NCBI GenBank assembly: GCA_964448135.1
Contig: CAYUVH010000059.1
Span: forward strand, 1 to 64,000
Direction: 5' to 3'
DNA from: CAYUVH01 sp964448135
Lineage (GTDB): Bacteria > Verrucomicrobiota > Verrucomicrobiia > Limisphaerales > UBA8199
DNA length: 64,000 bases
Part shown: piece by piece, positions 8,784-18,700 of the stretch
How positions within the stretch are numbered: position 1 is the stretch's first letter
Layout of the letters: each line of letters starts with the position of its first letter
Made by a program: the position numbers and the translations under genes
The notes under the pieces: model-generated
Database searches by the model: none
Seen by the model: only the letters and a program-made list of their open reading frames with translations
Told to the model about the DNA's origin: nothing

Positions 8784-9547
8784 ACCTCACGCTCAAAGTC
8801 TGGCGCCAGCGGGACGGGAATTCGCCCGGGCAATTCGAAACCTACGAAGCCCGTGACGTCAACCCGGACATGTCCTTCCTCGAGATGCTCGACGTGGTCA
8901 ACGAAGGCCTCATCGCGCAGAGCAAGGAACCCATCGCCTTTGATTCCGATTGCCGCGAAGGCATCTGCGGCATGTGCTCGCTGGTGATCAACGGCGTGCC
9001 CCACGGAGGGAACAAGGGCACGGCCACCTGCCAGTTGCACATGCGGCATTTCAGTGATGGCCAGACGCTCACCATCGAACCGTGGCGCGCGCGGGCGTTC
9101 CCGGTGCTGCGCGACCTCGTGGTGAATCGCACCTCTTTTGACCGCATCATCCAGGCCGGCGGTTTCATATCGGTGAACACCGGCGGCACGCCGGACGGCA
9201 ATTGTCTCCCGATCGGCAAGGTCATTTCCGACGAAGCCATGGACGCCGCGGCCTGCATCGGTTGCGGCGCCTGCGTCGCGGCCTGCAAAAACGCCTCGGC
9301 GATGCTCTTTGTGTCCGCGAAGGTTTCCCACTTGAATTTGCTTCCGCAGGGCAAGCCGGAGAAAGATGATCGGGTTCGCAACATGGTGACGCAGATGGAC
9401 GTCGAGGGTTTCGGCAACTGCACCATTACGGGCTCCTGCGAAGCCGTTTGCCCGAAGGAAATCAGCATCAGCTTCATTGCGAAGATGAATCGGGATTACG
9501 CCGGCGCCCTGCTCCGCCCCAAGCCTGTGGCACGCACCGGAGATTAG
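8780..9547 (+). CDS. sdhB: succinate dehydrogenase iron-sulfur subunit
   Basis: 255 residues. SdhB carries electrons from FAD to the quinone site through three Fe-S clusters. The [2Fe-2S] ligands lie in CREGICGMCSLV and the later TATCQLH. The [4Fe-4S] and [3Fe-4S] clusters use CIGCGACVAACKNAS and CTITGSCEAVCPKEI. The ATG at 8780 overlaps the sdhA stop. The three sdh genes form one operon with essentially no intergenic space; 114 bases separate sdhB from the next gene, where no convincing terminator was found. Confidence 0.96.
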   Translation: MNLTLKVWRQRDGNSPGQFETYEARDVNPDMSFLEMLDVVNEGLIAQSKEPIAFDSDCREGICGMCSLVINGVPHGGNKGTATCQLHMRHFSDGQTLTIEPWRARAFPVLRDLVVNRTSFDRIIQAGGFISVNTGGTPDGNCLPIGKVISDEAMDAAACIGCGACVAACKNASAMLFVSAKVSHLNLLPQGKPEKDDRVRNMVTQMDVEGFGNCTITGSCEAVCPKEISISFIAKMNRDYAGALLRPKPVARTGD

Positions 9548-9661
9548 GCCGGTTAGATTTTCCGCTCTTTTTCGCCGAAGCGCACCTTCCCGCAAGGGCA
9601 CACCACCCGGAAATTCCCCTATTTGCCCAAACGGCATCCAGCAGCTATTCTAAGTCCATAC

Positions 9662-9985
9662 ATGAGTGACCTCGAGGCGATAAAAGTCCTCATCGTCAAT
9701 CAGGAGGGACAATACCTCACCGGCACCGCTTGCGAATGGGAATTTACCGATGATCGCACGCGGGCCAAGGTTTTCGATTTCCGCAAGGATCGGGTGGCCG
9801 ATCAGATCGAAATGGTGCGGCGTCTCCACGGCAAGGTCTGGATTGCGGTGCGCCTGGATCCCCGCGAAGCCTATGAGTTCTGCGACCGCTGCGGCAGCCG
9901 TGCCCTGCCCGTGCAGACCTACTTTGACGGCGAAAATTTCCTCTGTCCGGACTGCCACACCCGCCTGGCGATGGCGTCGAAATAA
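9662..9985 (+). CDS. small zinc-ribbon protein of unknown function
   Basis: 107 residues from the ATG at 9662; the frame opens earlier but the extension looks like non-coding leader. The C-terminal third has a four-cysteine ribbon, CDRCG and CPDCH about 20 residues apart. The first 70 residues are charged and soluble with no signal peptide or membrane segment. The gene is on the same strand as sdhCAB. I do not recognise the family; the ribbon suggests zinc-dependent structure or a nucleic-acid or protein contact. The codon pattern and clean start support a real gene. Confidence 0.65.
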   Translation: MSDLEAIKVLIVNQEGQYLTGTACEWEFTDDRTRAKVFDFRKDRVADQIEMVRRLHGKVWIAVRLDPREAYEFCDRCGSRALPVQTYFDGENFLCPDCHTRLAMASK

Positions 9986-10018
9986 GTCTCCGGGAAGCGG
10001 CGGCATCGCTGCCGACGG

Positions 10019-10522
10019 CTACTTCTTCTTCGGCGGATCCAGCTTCATCTTGATTTGATCCAGCAGGGGTTGGAAGGAAGATCGATCCATCCTCGAGAGG
10101 TCCTGCGGATCCTCGATCTTTTCGCCCGCGCTCCGCACCGCCTTGGCCCGGAGGTGCAGCAACTTGACGTCGTTTTCCAGCGTATCAATCTTCAGGTAGA
10201 CCCGCAACGTCACCCCGGCATCCAATCCGCCATAGAGCAGGTTATTTTTAAAATCACCCGGCTTTTCGAAACCCAGTTCACTGGGAATGCTTTCGATCGG
10301 TTTGTAGCCGTTCATTTTGAAAACCGAGCGCGCCGTGTCGAAAATTTCCTTCTGCGTCGCTCCGCTGATTTCCACCCACGCGGAGCTGCCGTAAGCAGCG
10401 GGCGGTCGGGACTGGCAGCCGCTGCCCGGCAGCATCGCGAGTATGGCCATGAATGCAAAAAGCACGCCCAGGCTCAGCCGCCGCTCGTTTGCGTCGCGGA
10501 CCATTTCAATTCCATCAGACAT
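10019..10522 (-). CDS. predicted lipoprotein, unknown function
   Basis: 167 residues; an ATG at 10504 would give 161 and a more typical signal peptide. The N-terminus has a charged region, a hydrophobic stretch LGVLFAFMAILAML and the lipobox PGSGC near residue 36, so the mature protein should be lipid-anchored. The mature part is mixed alpha/beta with no motif I recognise (AWVEISGATQKEIFDTARSV...). It converges on the zinc-ribbon gene and is divergent from the ABC cluster that starts at 10681. Function unknown. Confidence 0.7.
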   Translation of the reverse strand: MSDGIEMVRDANERRLSLGVLFAFMAILAMLPGSGCQSRPPAAYGSSAWVEISGATQKEIFDTARSVFKMNGYKPIESIPSELGFEKPGDFKNNLLYGGLDAGVTLRVYLKIDTLENDVKLLHLRAKAVRSAGEKIEDPQDLSRMDRSSFQPLLDQIKMKLDPPKKK

Positions 10523-10559
10523 ACCGCACTTTATTCACCTCACCACACTGAGCCAAGTC

Positions 10560-10584
10560 CCAATCGAAGTCCGACGGCGATTGG
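10560..10584 (+). promoter_or_regulatory. leader stem-loop upstream of the Gld-type operon
   Basis: CCAATCG (10560-10566) pairs with CGATTGG (10578-10584) across an 11-base loop. It lies 23 bases before a second, terminator-like hairpin, in the 158-base gap between divergent genes. The pair could be a leader structure for the plus-strand operon. Confidence 0.3.
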
Positions 10585-10606
10585 CTCACTCCTGCGCAAC
10601 CCGGGT

Positions 10607-10632
10607 AAATCCGCCGATTCCGCGGATTTTTT
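10607..10632 (+). terminator. terminator-like hairpin in the operon leader
   Basis: AAATCCGC (10607-10614) and GCGGATTT (10622-10629) form an eight-base-pair stem with a seven-base loop, continued by TTT, giving six consecutive Ts on the plus strand. It points at the ABC operon starting 49 bases downstream. No plus-strand gene ends just before it, so it may be an attenuator rather than an end-of-gene terminator. Confidence 0.4.
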
Positions 10633-10680
10633 GTATTGGCCCGTCATTCCAGTCGTCTAAACTTCGGGTCGCGCCAAACG

Positions 10681-11643
10681 ATGAGCGATAGTCCAATGAT
10701 CGAAGTGACCAACCTGACCCGGCGGTACGGAAGTCGTACTGCCGTGTCCGACATTTCTTTCACGGTTGCCCGCGGCGAAATCGTCGGCCTCCTGGGACCC
10801 AATGGCGCCGGCAAGAGTACCACCATGCGCATCCTCGCCGGCTATCTCCCGGCCACGTCGGGAACGGTGCGCGTCGCCGGGTACGATGTTTTTTACGAAT
10901 CCGACGAGGTGCACCGGCGCATCGGTTACATGCCGGAGAACAACCCGCTGCACCCGGAAATGCGCGTGCGCGAATACCTCAAGTTCCGCGCCCGGCTCAA
11001 GGGTCTGGGCCTGCGCGCTTCGCGCGAGCGTGTGGATATCGTCACCGAACAATGCAGCCTGACGGATGTCAGCAAACGCATCATCGGCCAGCTCTCCAAG
11101 GGCTACCGCCAGCGCGTGGGCCTCGCGGATGCCCTGGTGCATGAGCCGGACCTGGTCATTCTGGACGAGCCGACCATCGGCCTGGACCCGCACCAGATCC
11201 GCTCGGTCCGCCAGCTCATCATGAGCCTCGCGGGCACCCACACCGTGCTCATCTCCACGCACATCCTCCCCGAAGCTGAAATGATGTGCAACCGGATGCT
11301 CTTTTTGTGCGAAGGCAAGGTCATGGCTTCCGATACGCAGGAGAACCTCCAGCGCCTGATGAGCGGTGGCAATCAGATCATCGCGGAAATTGCCGCGCCG
11401 CACGCCGACTTGCAGCAATGCTGGAACGAAATGGCCGAAGTGGAGCACTTCGACATCTCGGCCTCCGGCGGGGACTTTTTCCGCTGTGCCCTGACCCCGC
11501 GCAACGGCGAGGACCTCCGGCCGCGCGTCGCCGACCTCGTGCGCGAACGCGGCTGGCCGCTGCGCGAGCTCACCCGCACGCGCCACTCGCTCGAAGACAT
11601 CTACATCCGCGTGACCCGCCCGGACGAGGAGGAATCCGCCTGA
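10681..11643 (+). CDS. ABC transporter ATP-binding protein, GldA-like
   Basis: 320 residues from the ATG at 10681. Walker A is GPNGAGKST, the Q-loop region reads IGYMPENNPLHPEMRV, the signature is LSKGYRQRVGLADAL, and Walker B is LVILDEPTIGLDPHQI. The C-terminal 90 residues are the extension typical of ABC-2 type drug/polysaccharide exporters and GldA. The stop overlaps the permease start by one base (TGATG). Followed by a GldF-like permease, a GldG-like protein and a DUF4340 protein, it matches the four-gene cluster first named for Bacteroidota gliding motility but found in many non-gliding bacteria, where the substrate is unknown. Confidence 0.92.
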   Translation: MSDSPMIEVTNLTRRYGSRTAVSDISFTVARGEIVGLLGPNGAGKSTTMRILAGYLPATSGTVRVAGYDVFYESDEVHRRIGYMPENNPLHPEMRVREYLKFRARLKGLGLRASRERVDIVTEQCSLTDVSKRIIGQLSKGYRQRVGLADALVHEPDLVILDEPTIGLDPHQIRSVRQLIMSLAGTHTVLISTHILPEAEMMCNRMLFLCEGKVMASDTQENLQRLMSGGNQIIAEIAAPHADLQQCWNEMAEVEHFDISASGGDFFRCALTPRNGEDLRPRVADLVRERGWPLRELTRTRHSLEDIYIRVTRPDEEESA

Positions 11644-12395
11644 TGCGAGTCTGGTGGACGCTGATGCGCCGGGAGCTGGCGGGGTACTACCTCTCGTTCA
11701 CCGGCTATCTGATTGCCGGCGCCGCGGCCTTCATGATGGGATTCAGCTTCGATGTACTTTTGTTGCAGTTGGAACAGAAGCCCACCCCGATGCCGGTCAC
11801 GGAGCTGTTCTACGTAACCTGGTACTTCTGGCTCATCCTGTTGTTGACCACCCCCGTGATCACCATGCGGCTTTTCGCGCTGGAAAAATTCACCGGCACT
11901 TTCGAAACCCTCATGACCGCGCCCGTGAGCGACCGCGCCGTGGTTCTCGCAAAATTTTCCGCCGCCCTTTTCTTTTACACCGTGATGTGGCTGCCCCTGC
12001 TGGGCTGTTCCCTGCTCATCCGGCATTTCAGCACCGACCCTTCGGCCGTTGATGCCGGCACCCTCGGCGCACTGTTTCTGGGCATCGTCCTTTTCGGGTC
12101 GATGCTGATCTCCGTTGGTTGCCTGGCCTCCTCGCTCACCAAGAGCCAGGTCAGCGCGGCCATGCTCAGCCTGGTTTTTGGCGCCTCGCTGTTTTTGCTC
12201 GCTTTTCTGGCTGAACAATTCCGCGGCGCCCCCGGCTGGTCCGGGAAGATTCTCGTTACGTTCGCGTTCTTCGACCAGATGAATGACTTCGCGCGCGGCA
12301 TCGTGGACACCAGGCCCGTATTGCTGTTTTGCACATTCACGTTCCTGTTCCTGTTTCTCACCGTGCGCGTGATTGAAAGCCGGCGTTGGAAATAA
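11643..12395 (+). CDS. ABC-2 type permease, GldF-like
   Basis: 250 residues starting at the ATG overlapping the ATPase stop. Six hydrophobic helices are visible, starting ELAGYYLSFTGYLIAGAAAF, then YVTWYFWLILLLTTPVITMR, and ending in FTFLFLFLTVRVIE. The loop MRLFALEKFTGTFETLMTAP is the conserved cytoplasmic coupling region of ABC-2 permeases (LAEEK..GT.E.L...P). It should form the membrane channel partner of the preceding ATPase. The GldG-like gene begins one base after its stop. Confidence 0.9.
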   Translation: MRVWWTLMRRELAGYYLSFTGYLIAGAAAFMMGFSFDVLLLQLEQKPTPMPVTELFYVTWYFWLILLLTTPVITMRLFALEKFTGTFETLMTAPVSDRAVVLAKFSAALFFYTVMWLPLLGCSLLIRHFSTDPSAVDAGTLGALFLGIVLFGSMLISVGCLASSLTKSQVSAAMLSLVFGASLFLLAFLAEQFRGAPGWSGKILVTFAFFDQMNDFARGIVDTRPVLLFCTFTFLFLFLTVRVIESRRWK

Positions 12396-12396
12396 G

Positions 12397-13884
12397 ATGT
12401 CCGCCACCCCTCCATTGCGTCCCAGCTTCTCACCCTCGCGCAAATGGCGCCTGGGGTTTGAGATCACCCTCCTGGCGCTGCTGGTCGTTTCGGTGGTGTG
12501 CATGATCAACTTCCTCGGCGGCGATTACTTCGCCCGCTTTTACTGGAGCGGACGCGCGCGGCACGATCTGGCCCCGGCAACCCGCAGTCTCCTGCGCTCG
12601 GTGACCAATCAAATCAAAATCACGCTCTATTACGACAAGGAAGAACCCCTCTACCCCACCGTCCTCGCCCTCGCCAACCAGTACCACGACGCCAACCCCA
12701 ACATAACCGTCGAAGTCGTGGACTATTCCCGCGATCCGGTGACGGCGCAGCGGCTCAAGAAGGACTTCGACTTGGTTTCCGTCAACGACAAGGAACTGAT
12801 CCTCTTCGATCTGGGCGGGCGCCATTGGACGATGGACGGCAAGGCGCTGGCGCATTACGCCTACGACCAGACTCCTGAGGAATCGCAGGACGGAAAGATT
12901 CACATCGCCAAGAACTTCGTCGCTTTCGAAGGCGAGAAGATGTTCAACTCCGCCATCATCGCCCTCACCGGCAAACCGCTCAACGCCTACGTCCTGCGCG
13001 GGCATTACGAACACCCGATTGATAGCAACGACGAGGCCCGCGGCTATTCGCATTTCAAATCCGTCATCGAACAAAGTTACGTCAGCGTCTTTCCGCTGTC
13101 CCTCAGCGGCAGCAACGCCATTCCGGCGGATTGTCACTTGTTGATCATCCCGGGCCCGCGCAGCGAAATACCCGGCTCCGAGCTCCGGAAGATCGATCAG
13201 TATCTCGACGAGGGCGGCCGGATGCTCGTTTTGTTGAACAGCGACGACGTCAGCAAGGAATTGGGCATCGAAACCGTCCTGGCCAAATGGGGCGTGCAAG
13301 TCGGCAAGGTGGTCGTGGTCGAAGATTCCAGTCACAGTGAATTCGGCACGGACGTGATCGTGGACGGTTATGCGCCGCCCCATCCCCTGGTGGACCCGAT
13401 CCTTGGCGCGCAGCTCAAAATGATTCAGCCGCGCCCGATCAGCAGCCGACAGACCAAGGAAAAGCAAGCTGCCGACGCGCCCACGGCGCAGGAGATTATT
13501 TTCAGCAGTAAAGGGGCCACCTTGACCGCGCCCGGTTTTAGTCGCGTGGTGCAGGCCCCGCTCGCAGTGGCCGTGGAAAAAGGCGCGCTGAAGGACGTCG
13601 TCACCGAGCGCGGCAATACCCGCATCCTGGTGATTGGCGATTCCTATCTCTTTGCCAACCGCTATCTCGACCAGCTGGCCAACCGGCACTTCGCCGGCAT
13701 CGCGGCCAACTGGCTGCTGTATCGCGCCCAGAATTACAAGGATATTGGCTATCAGCCGGTGCCACAAAACCTGGTGATCATGACCCGGACCCAAAAGCAT
13801 CGCGTGCGCCTGGTCCTGCTCGTAGGGCTCCCCGGCACGGTGTTTCTGCTGGGCGGTATTGTGTGGTTCCGCCGCCGTTCCTAA
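12397..13884 (+). CDS. GldG-like ABC-associated membrane protein
   Basis: 495 residues from the ATG at 12397. One hydrophobic helix near residues 25-45 and one at the extreme C-terminus (LVLLVGLPGTVFLLGGIVWF) flank a large domain outside the membrane. That domain starts ATRSLLRSVTNQIKITLYYD and contains HLLIIPGPRSEI and GGRMLVLLNSDD, the ABC_transp_aux/GldG fold. GldG works with GldA and GldF as an exporter of unknown substrate. Tight spacing (1 base before, 6 after) supports one operon with the DUF4340 gene. Assignment rests on the cluster as well as the sequence. Confidence 0.85.
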   Translation: MSATPPLRPSFSPSRKWRLGFEITLLALLVVSVVCMINFLGGDYFARFYWSGRARHDLAPATRSLLRSVTNQIKITLYYDKEEPLYPTVLALANQYHDANPNITVEVVDYSRDPVTAQRLKKDFDLVSVNDKELILFDLGGRHWTMDGKALAHYAYDQTPEESQDGKIHIAKNFVAFEGEKMFNSAIIALTGKPLNAYVLRGHYEHPIDSNDEARGYSHFKSVIEQSYVSVFPLSLSGSNAIPADCHLLIIPGPRSEIPGSELRKIDQYLDEGGRMLVLLNSDDVSKELGIETVLAKWGVQVGKVVVVEDSSHSEFGTDVIVDGYAPPHPLVDPILGAQLKMIQPRPISSRQTKEKQAADAPTAQEIIFSSKGATLTAPGFSRVVQAPLAVAVEKGALKDVVTERGNTRILVIGDSYLFANRYLDQLANRHFAGIAANWLLYRAQNYKDIGYQPVPQNLVIMTRTQKHRVRLVLLVGLPGTVFLLGGIVWFRRRS

Positions 13885-13890
13885 CGTCGC

Positions 13891-15702
13891 ATGAAATCGC
13901 GCCACCTCTGGTTTTGGTTCCTGCTCGCCGCCGGCTTGGCGTCGTTTATCGCGATACGCGCCCGGCGCCCGGTCGTAGTGCCGGGCCCGAATCTGGTTCT
14001 TTCCGCGTTCGCCACCAATTCCGTCACGGCCGTTCAGATACTTCCCCACGGCAAAACCGAGATTCGCGCCGGACGCACCAATGGCACCTGGTATATCACC
14101 AAACCATTGGATTACCCCGCGATGCCGCTGGCCATCGAAGAGTTGCTCGGCCAGCTCCAAAAGCTCGTGCCGATGATGACCATTTCGTCTTCCGAGTTGA
14201 AAAACCGGCCCAAGGCGGATGAGGAATTCGGCACCGACGATCCCCGCGCCTCACTCATGATTCAGCAGGGTGGCACCGAGACGCGGCTGTTGTTCGGCCG
14301 TCTTACTGCTCCGGGCGACCAGGTCTATCTTCAGATCGTGGGCCGGCAGGAGGTTTATCTCGTGAGCTCCGAACTGTTGAAAATGCTGCCGACGACGGCC
14401 AGTGAGTGGCGCGATCCGAGCATGCTTACCGTGGCCCCCGCTGCAATTGACCGGATTTGTGTCACGAACGGCGCGAAGATTCTCGAGCTGCAGCGGGACC
14501 CCGCCAGCCGCGCATGGCGTATCATGAGGCCGACACCGGAAGCGCGCGCGGACAGCTTGAGCGTGGAAGGCGCGCTGAACAAGCTGCAGCAACTTCGCGT
14601 CAACCAATTCATTTCTGATTCACCTCAGGCGGACTACGAGGCATTCAAGTTGCAGCCGCCGCTCATGGACATCGGCCTCTTCCAGTCCAACCATCTGGTC
14701 ACGCAACTTCAGTTCGGCGCCAGCCCGACCAACGATGCCGAGCTCGTTTACGCGCGACGCGCCGGACAGCCGGCAGTCGTAACGGTCTTCAAAGACCTCA
14801 CCAAATTCTGGACCGGTTCAGCCAAGGATATGCGCGACCCGCGCCTGGTGACTTTTCCCGACGGAGTGGTCACCAACATCGAAATCCACGGCGTCCAGGA
14901 TTTTTCGCTGCAATACGGCACGAATGGGATCTGGGCATTGCAACCTCAGAACACTCCCGTGGACGCCGCATTCGTAAAGGAAATGTTCACCCGGTTGGTG
15001 TCCATTCAAATCACCGGCGTCGCCAAAGACATCGCCAGCGAACCCCTGCTGCCGGAGTTCGGGCTGGCTCCGCCCGCCAAGCGATACATCTTCCGCGGGC
15101 TGCTCCGGAACGGCGGCGTTATTGAAACGAACACGTTCGTGACCGAAGTGGACTTCGGCACCAACCTGGAAAATCAGATCTACGCGCGCCGTCCGGACGA
15201 ACCTTCCGTTTATACCGTGGGCATTGTGGATGTCGGACGCCTGCCTTACGCGCCCTGGCAATTCCGCGACCGCCAGATTTGGAATGTCCCCATCGACGAG
15301 GTTGCCTCGGTCAGCATCCGGCAAAATGGCAATCTCCGGCAAATCCTCCGCTCCGGCGGCCACAAGTGGTCCCTGGCGCCCGGATCGAGCGGAATCATCG
15401 AGCCCATCTGCGTGGAGGAAGCGATCAAAAATCTCTGCCAGCTTACGGCCGACGGCTGGGTCCGCCAGGGCGAGGACCAGCGGGCCCCGTTCGGTTTCAC
15501 CGATGCCGGCCAGAAGATAACTTTGGATCTGAAGGACGGCCGGCGGCTCACGCTTGAGTTCAGCCAGGCCACTCACAATAAGAACATGACGCTGGCGGGG
15601 GTCACACTTGACGGCCAGTTCATGATCTTCCTGTTCCCCAACGACGTTTATACGCGCTTCATTTCCCCCTGTCTTTCAGTCCCGGCGAATTCGTCGCCAT
15701 GA
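13891..15702 (+). CDS. DUF4340 domain protein
   Basis: 603 residues with an N-terminal membrane anchor (LWFWFLLAAGLASFIAIRA) and a large periplasmic region. The DUF4340 pattern is visible at least twice: W-Y-I-T-K-P followed by TDDPRASLMIQQGG..T.LLFGR, and again in the C-terminal half with WSLAPGSSG and FGFTDAGQKITLDLKDGRR. DUF4340 proteins routinely follow GldG-like genes. They probably bind or present the exported substrate on the periplasmic face, but this is inference. The gene starts six bases after gldG-like and is followed at 29 bases by the AsmA-like gene. Confidence 0.85.
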   Translation: MKSRHLWFWFLLAAGLASFIAIRARRPVVVPGPNLVLSAFATNSVTAVQILPHGKTEIRAGRTNGTWYITKPLDYPAMPLAIEELLGQLQKLVPMMTISSSELKNRPKADEEFGTDDPRASLMIQQGGTETRLLFGRLTAPGDQVYLQIVGRQEVYLVSSELLKMLPTTASEWRDPSMLTVAPAAIDRICVTNGAKILELQRDPASRAWRIMRPTPEARADSLSVEGALNKLQQLRVNQFISDSPQADYEAFKLQPPLMDIGLFQSNHLVTQLQFGASPTNDAELVYARRAGQPAVVTVFKDLTKFWTGSAKDMRDPRLVTFPDGVVTNIEIHGVQDFSLQYGTNGIWALQPQNTPVDAAFVKEMFTRLVSIQITGVAKDIASEPLLPEFGLAPPAKRYIFRGLLRNGGVIETNTFVTEVDFGTNLENQIYARRPDEPSVYTVGIVDVGRLPYAPWQFRDRQIWNVPIDEVASVSIRQNGNLRQILRSGGHKWSLAPGSSGIIEPICVEEAIKNLCQLTADGWVRQGEDQRAPFGFTDAGQKITLDLKDGRRLTLEFSQATHNKNMTLAGVTLDGQFMIFLFPNDVYTRFISPCLSVPANSSP

Positions 15703-15731
15703 AATTGCCTTCGCCTGTGGTATTTTCCTGA

Positions 15732-18700
15732 ATGGCCGCCCGCCACAAAAGAGGTTTCTGGCGAACCTGCCGCCTTTACTTCCGGCGTTTTCGCATCACG
15801 GTCTGGATCGTGTTGCTGGTGGTGGCGCTCGGCCTGGCCTATCTCCATACGTTCGGCCTGCCCGCGCTCCTCAAAAAGCCACTGCAACGGGAGCTCAAGG
15901 CTCGCGGCATTGAATTCAATTTCGCCCGCCTGCGCCTCCGCTGGTTCGAGGGCATTATCGCCGACCAGGTCCGTTTTTGCAGCGCGGAAGATCCCAACAG
16001 CCCCCAACTGACCGCCCGCGAAGTCCAGGTTCCCCTCAACGTTCGTGCGCTCTTGCACGGTAAACTCCAGATTGACGCCCTGCAAATCTCCCGCGGCCGC
16101 CTCGTCCTGCCGGTCTTGGAAACCAACCGGCCACAGCGCGAAATCACGGTTGAGGACATCCGCACCGACCTCCGGTTCCTGCCTGGCGACCAGTGGTCGC
16201 TGGAGCATCTGCACGCCCAATTCGCAGGCGCGCGCATCGAACTTTCCGGCATTGTCACCAACGCGTCCGCCGTCCGCGACTGGGCCACGCCCAAGCCGGG
16301 CGCCAAACCCACGCCCGGCCTTTGGCAGCGCCGCGTCCGCTGGCTCGCGGACACGCTCGAACAAATCAAGTTCTCCACCGAACCCAGCCTGCAGCTCAAC
16401 ATCGCCGGCGACGCCCTCGACCTGGGATCCTTCCGCGTGGAGCTCGCCGTCACCGCCCCCGACGCGCGCACGCCCTGGGGCACCTTCGAGGAGGGCAAGC
16501 TCACCACCCGGCTCTACCAGGATTCAAACCACGTCTCCCAGGCCGAACTGCACCTCGAGTCCGCCCGCGCGCAGACCAGGTGGGGCTCCGCGGTGGGCAG
16601 CAGCCTGGAAGCCCGGTTACATCCCGCGCATACCAACATCTCCCACGCTGAAGTCACCATCGTCGCTCGCGAAGCCCAATCCCGTTGGTCGTGCGTGACC
16701 AATCTCCATCTGCGGGTCCAGCTCGATGCCCCGCCGGCCGAGACCAATCGCGTCCACGGGGAACTTTCCCTCCTCGCTGGTCAATTCACCACCGCCCAGT
16801 GGGCCGGCGGAAAGGATCTCCAACTCCAGGCGAGCTGGACCCAGTTTCTCTCGAACGCCGGCCCCATTTTAATACTGGCGAGCCCGCCGTGGGATCGCGC
16901 CTTGACCAACGCGTCCGATCTGTCTGGTACCCTGGAACTCCAATGCCACGACGCCTCCTCACCCTGGGCGCGCGCCGAAACCTTGAAGCTGTCTGGGCGC
17001 GTCGGCACGCCGGGCACGGACTTGCCTGCCGGGCCCGCCGCCGCGGCGCTGTCCTGGTGGACCAATCTCTATCCCTGGCTGTTGAGCTGGGAATCACAAA
17101 TGTCCAACGTGCAGACCAGCAAACTTCTGCTCAACCAAGTCGCCTGCGCGGGGAGCTGGCGCGGGCCCGAACTGGTGGTGACCAATTTCCAGGCGCGCGT
17201 GGGCCGCGGCGAATTTGCCATCCAGAGCAGCCTGAATGTCTCGAACCGCGAGCTGCATTTCAACGCTTCATCCTCTCTGGACCCGCATGATTTCAGCGAG
17301 CTCCTGCCCACACCCATCCAGCGCGAACTCGCCGAATTCCAGTGGCGCCGCGCGCCCGAACTCTCCGCCACCGGACGCGCCAGGGTGCCCGCGTGGACCA
17401 ATCGGGAACCGGACTGGCTCGCCGAGTTGCGCTCGGCTTTGGAAGCCGCTGGTGAATTGAAACTTCCCGAAGGCATCCAGGGTCATTCAGTGGCCGTGGA
17501 CGAGCTGCGTTCACATTTCACGTATTCCAATCTGACTTTGAACCTCCCGGATTTCACGCTGGTCCGTCCCGATGGGCGGTTGGACGCCGCCTTTGTTTCC
17601 AGCGATCGCACCCATGAATTCTCCTGCAAATTCCAGAGCACCATTGATCCGTCGTGCGTCCGGCCGCTGCTTCCGCCCGAAGCCCAAAAAGCGTTCGAGC
17701 TGGTAAGCCTTTCCACGCCACCGTCCATAGCCGGCGAACTGAGCGGTCAGTGGAACGATGCGAGTAAGTTCGCGGCCAGCGCGAAGGTGGCCATTACCAA
17801 TTTCTCATTCCGCGGCGAGGCTGCCGCCACCGTTCAAACGCGTTTCGCCTACGCCGATGGGATGCTTCATGTTTACGAACCCCGCGTGGAACGGGGCAAT
17901 ACCCACATGAGCGCGGACGGGGTGATGGCCGATTTCAAGGCGCAGATGGTGTATCTGACCAATGGCGTCAGTGATGCCGACCCGATGTTCGTCGCCCGCT
18001 GTATCGGACCTCACATCGCCCGGATCATTGAAGCCTATCAATTTCTCAAGCCTCCCAAAGCCCACGTGTGGGGTGCCATCCCCCTGCGCGGTGAGGCGGG
18101 AGCGGACCTGCACGTGGAACTGGACGGTGGTCCGTTTCACTGGTGGAAATTCACGGTCCCCCACCTCTCGGGACTGGTCCATTGGGAGGGCGAGCACCTT
18201 TCCTTAAGCAACCTGGTGGTGGATTTTTACGAGGGCAAGGCCACGGCTGACGCGGCCTTCGATTTCATTCCCAACAACGGCGCGGATTTCACCTTCACCG
18301 CCACCACCACCAACAGCCGCATCCATACCCTGATCGGCGATTTCTCCAACCGCACCAACAGCCTCGAAGGCCGCCTCAGCGGCACCGTTGTAGTCACCAA
18401 GGCCAATACGCTTGACTGGCGCAGTGTCAATGGCCATGGCGATTTCAAGCTGCGCGATGGACTCATCTGGGATTTGCCGCTGTTTGGGGCCTTTTCCGAC
18501 GTTTTGAACAGCATGAGTCCGGGGCTGGGCAGTGTCAAAGTAACCGACAGCACCTGCACCTACATAATCACCAATGGCATCGTGCGTTCCGATAATCTCG
18601 ACATGCGCTCCATGGCCCTGCGCCTCGAGTACCGGGGCAGCGTAGACCTCGAAGGACACACCGACGCGAAGGTGAAAGCCGAACTCCTCCGCGACATGTG

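Noticed and set aside
12430..14160. 576-codon minus-strand frame over the GldG-like gene
   Set aside because: Complement of a clear coding sequence with operon context; composition typical of an antisense shadow.
10681..15702. Gld-like cluster as evidence for gliding motility
   Set aside because: GldA/F/G-like genes occur in many non-gliding bacteria and no other gld or spr genes are present.
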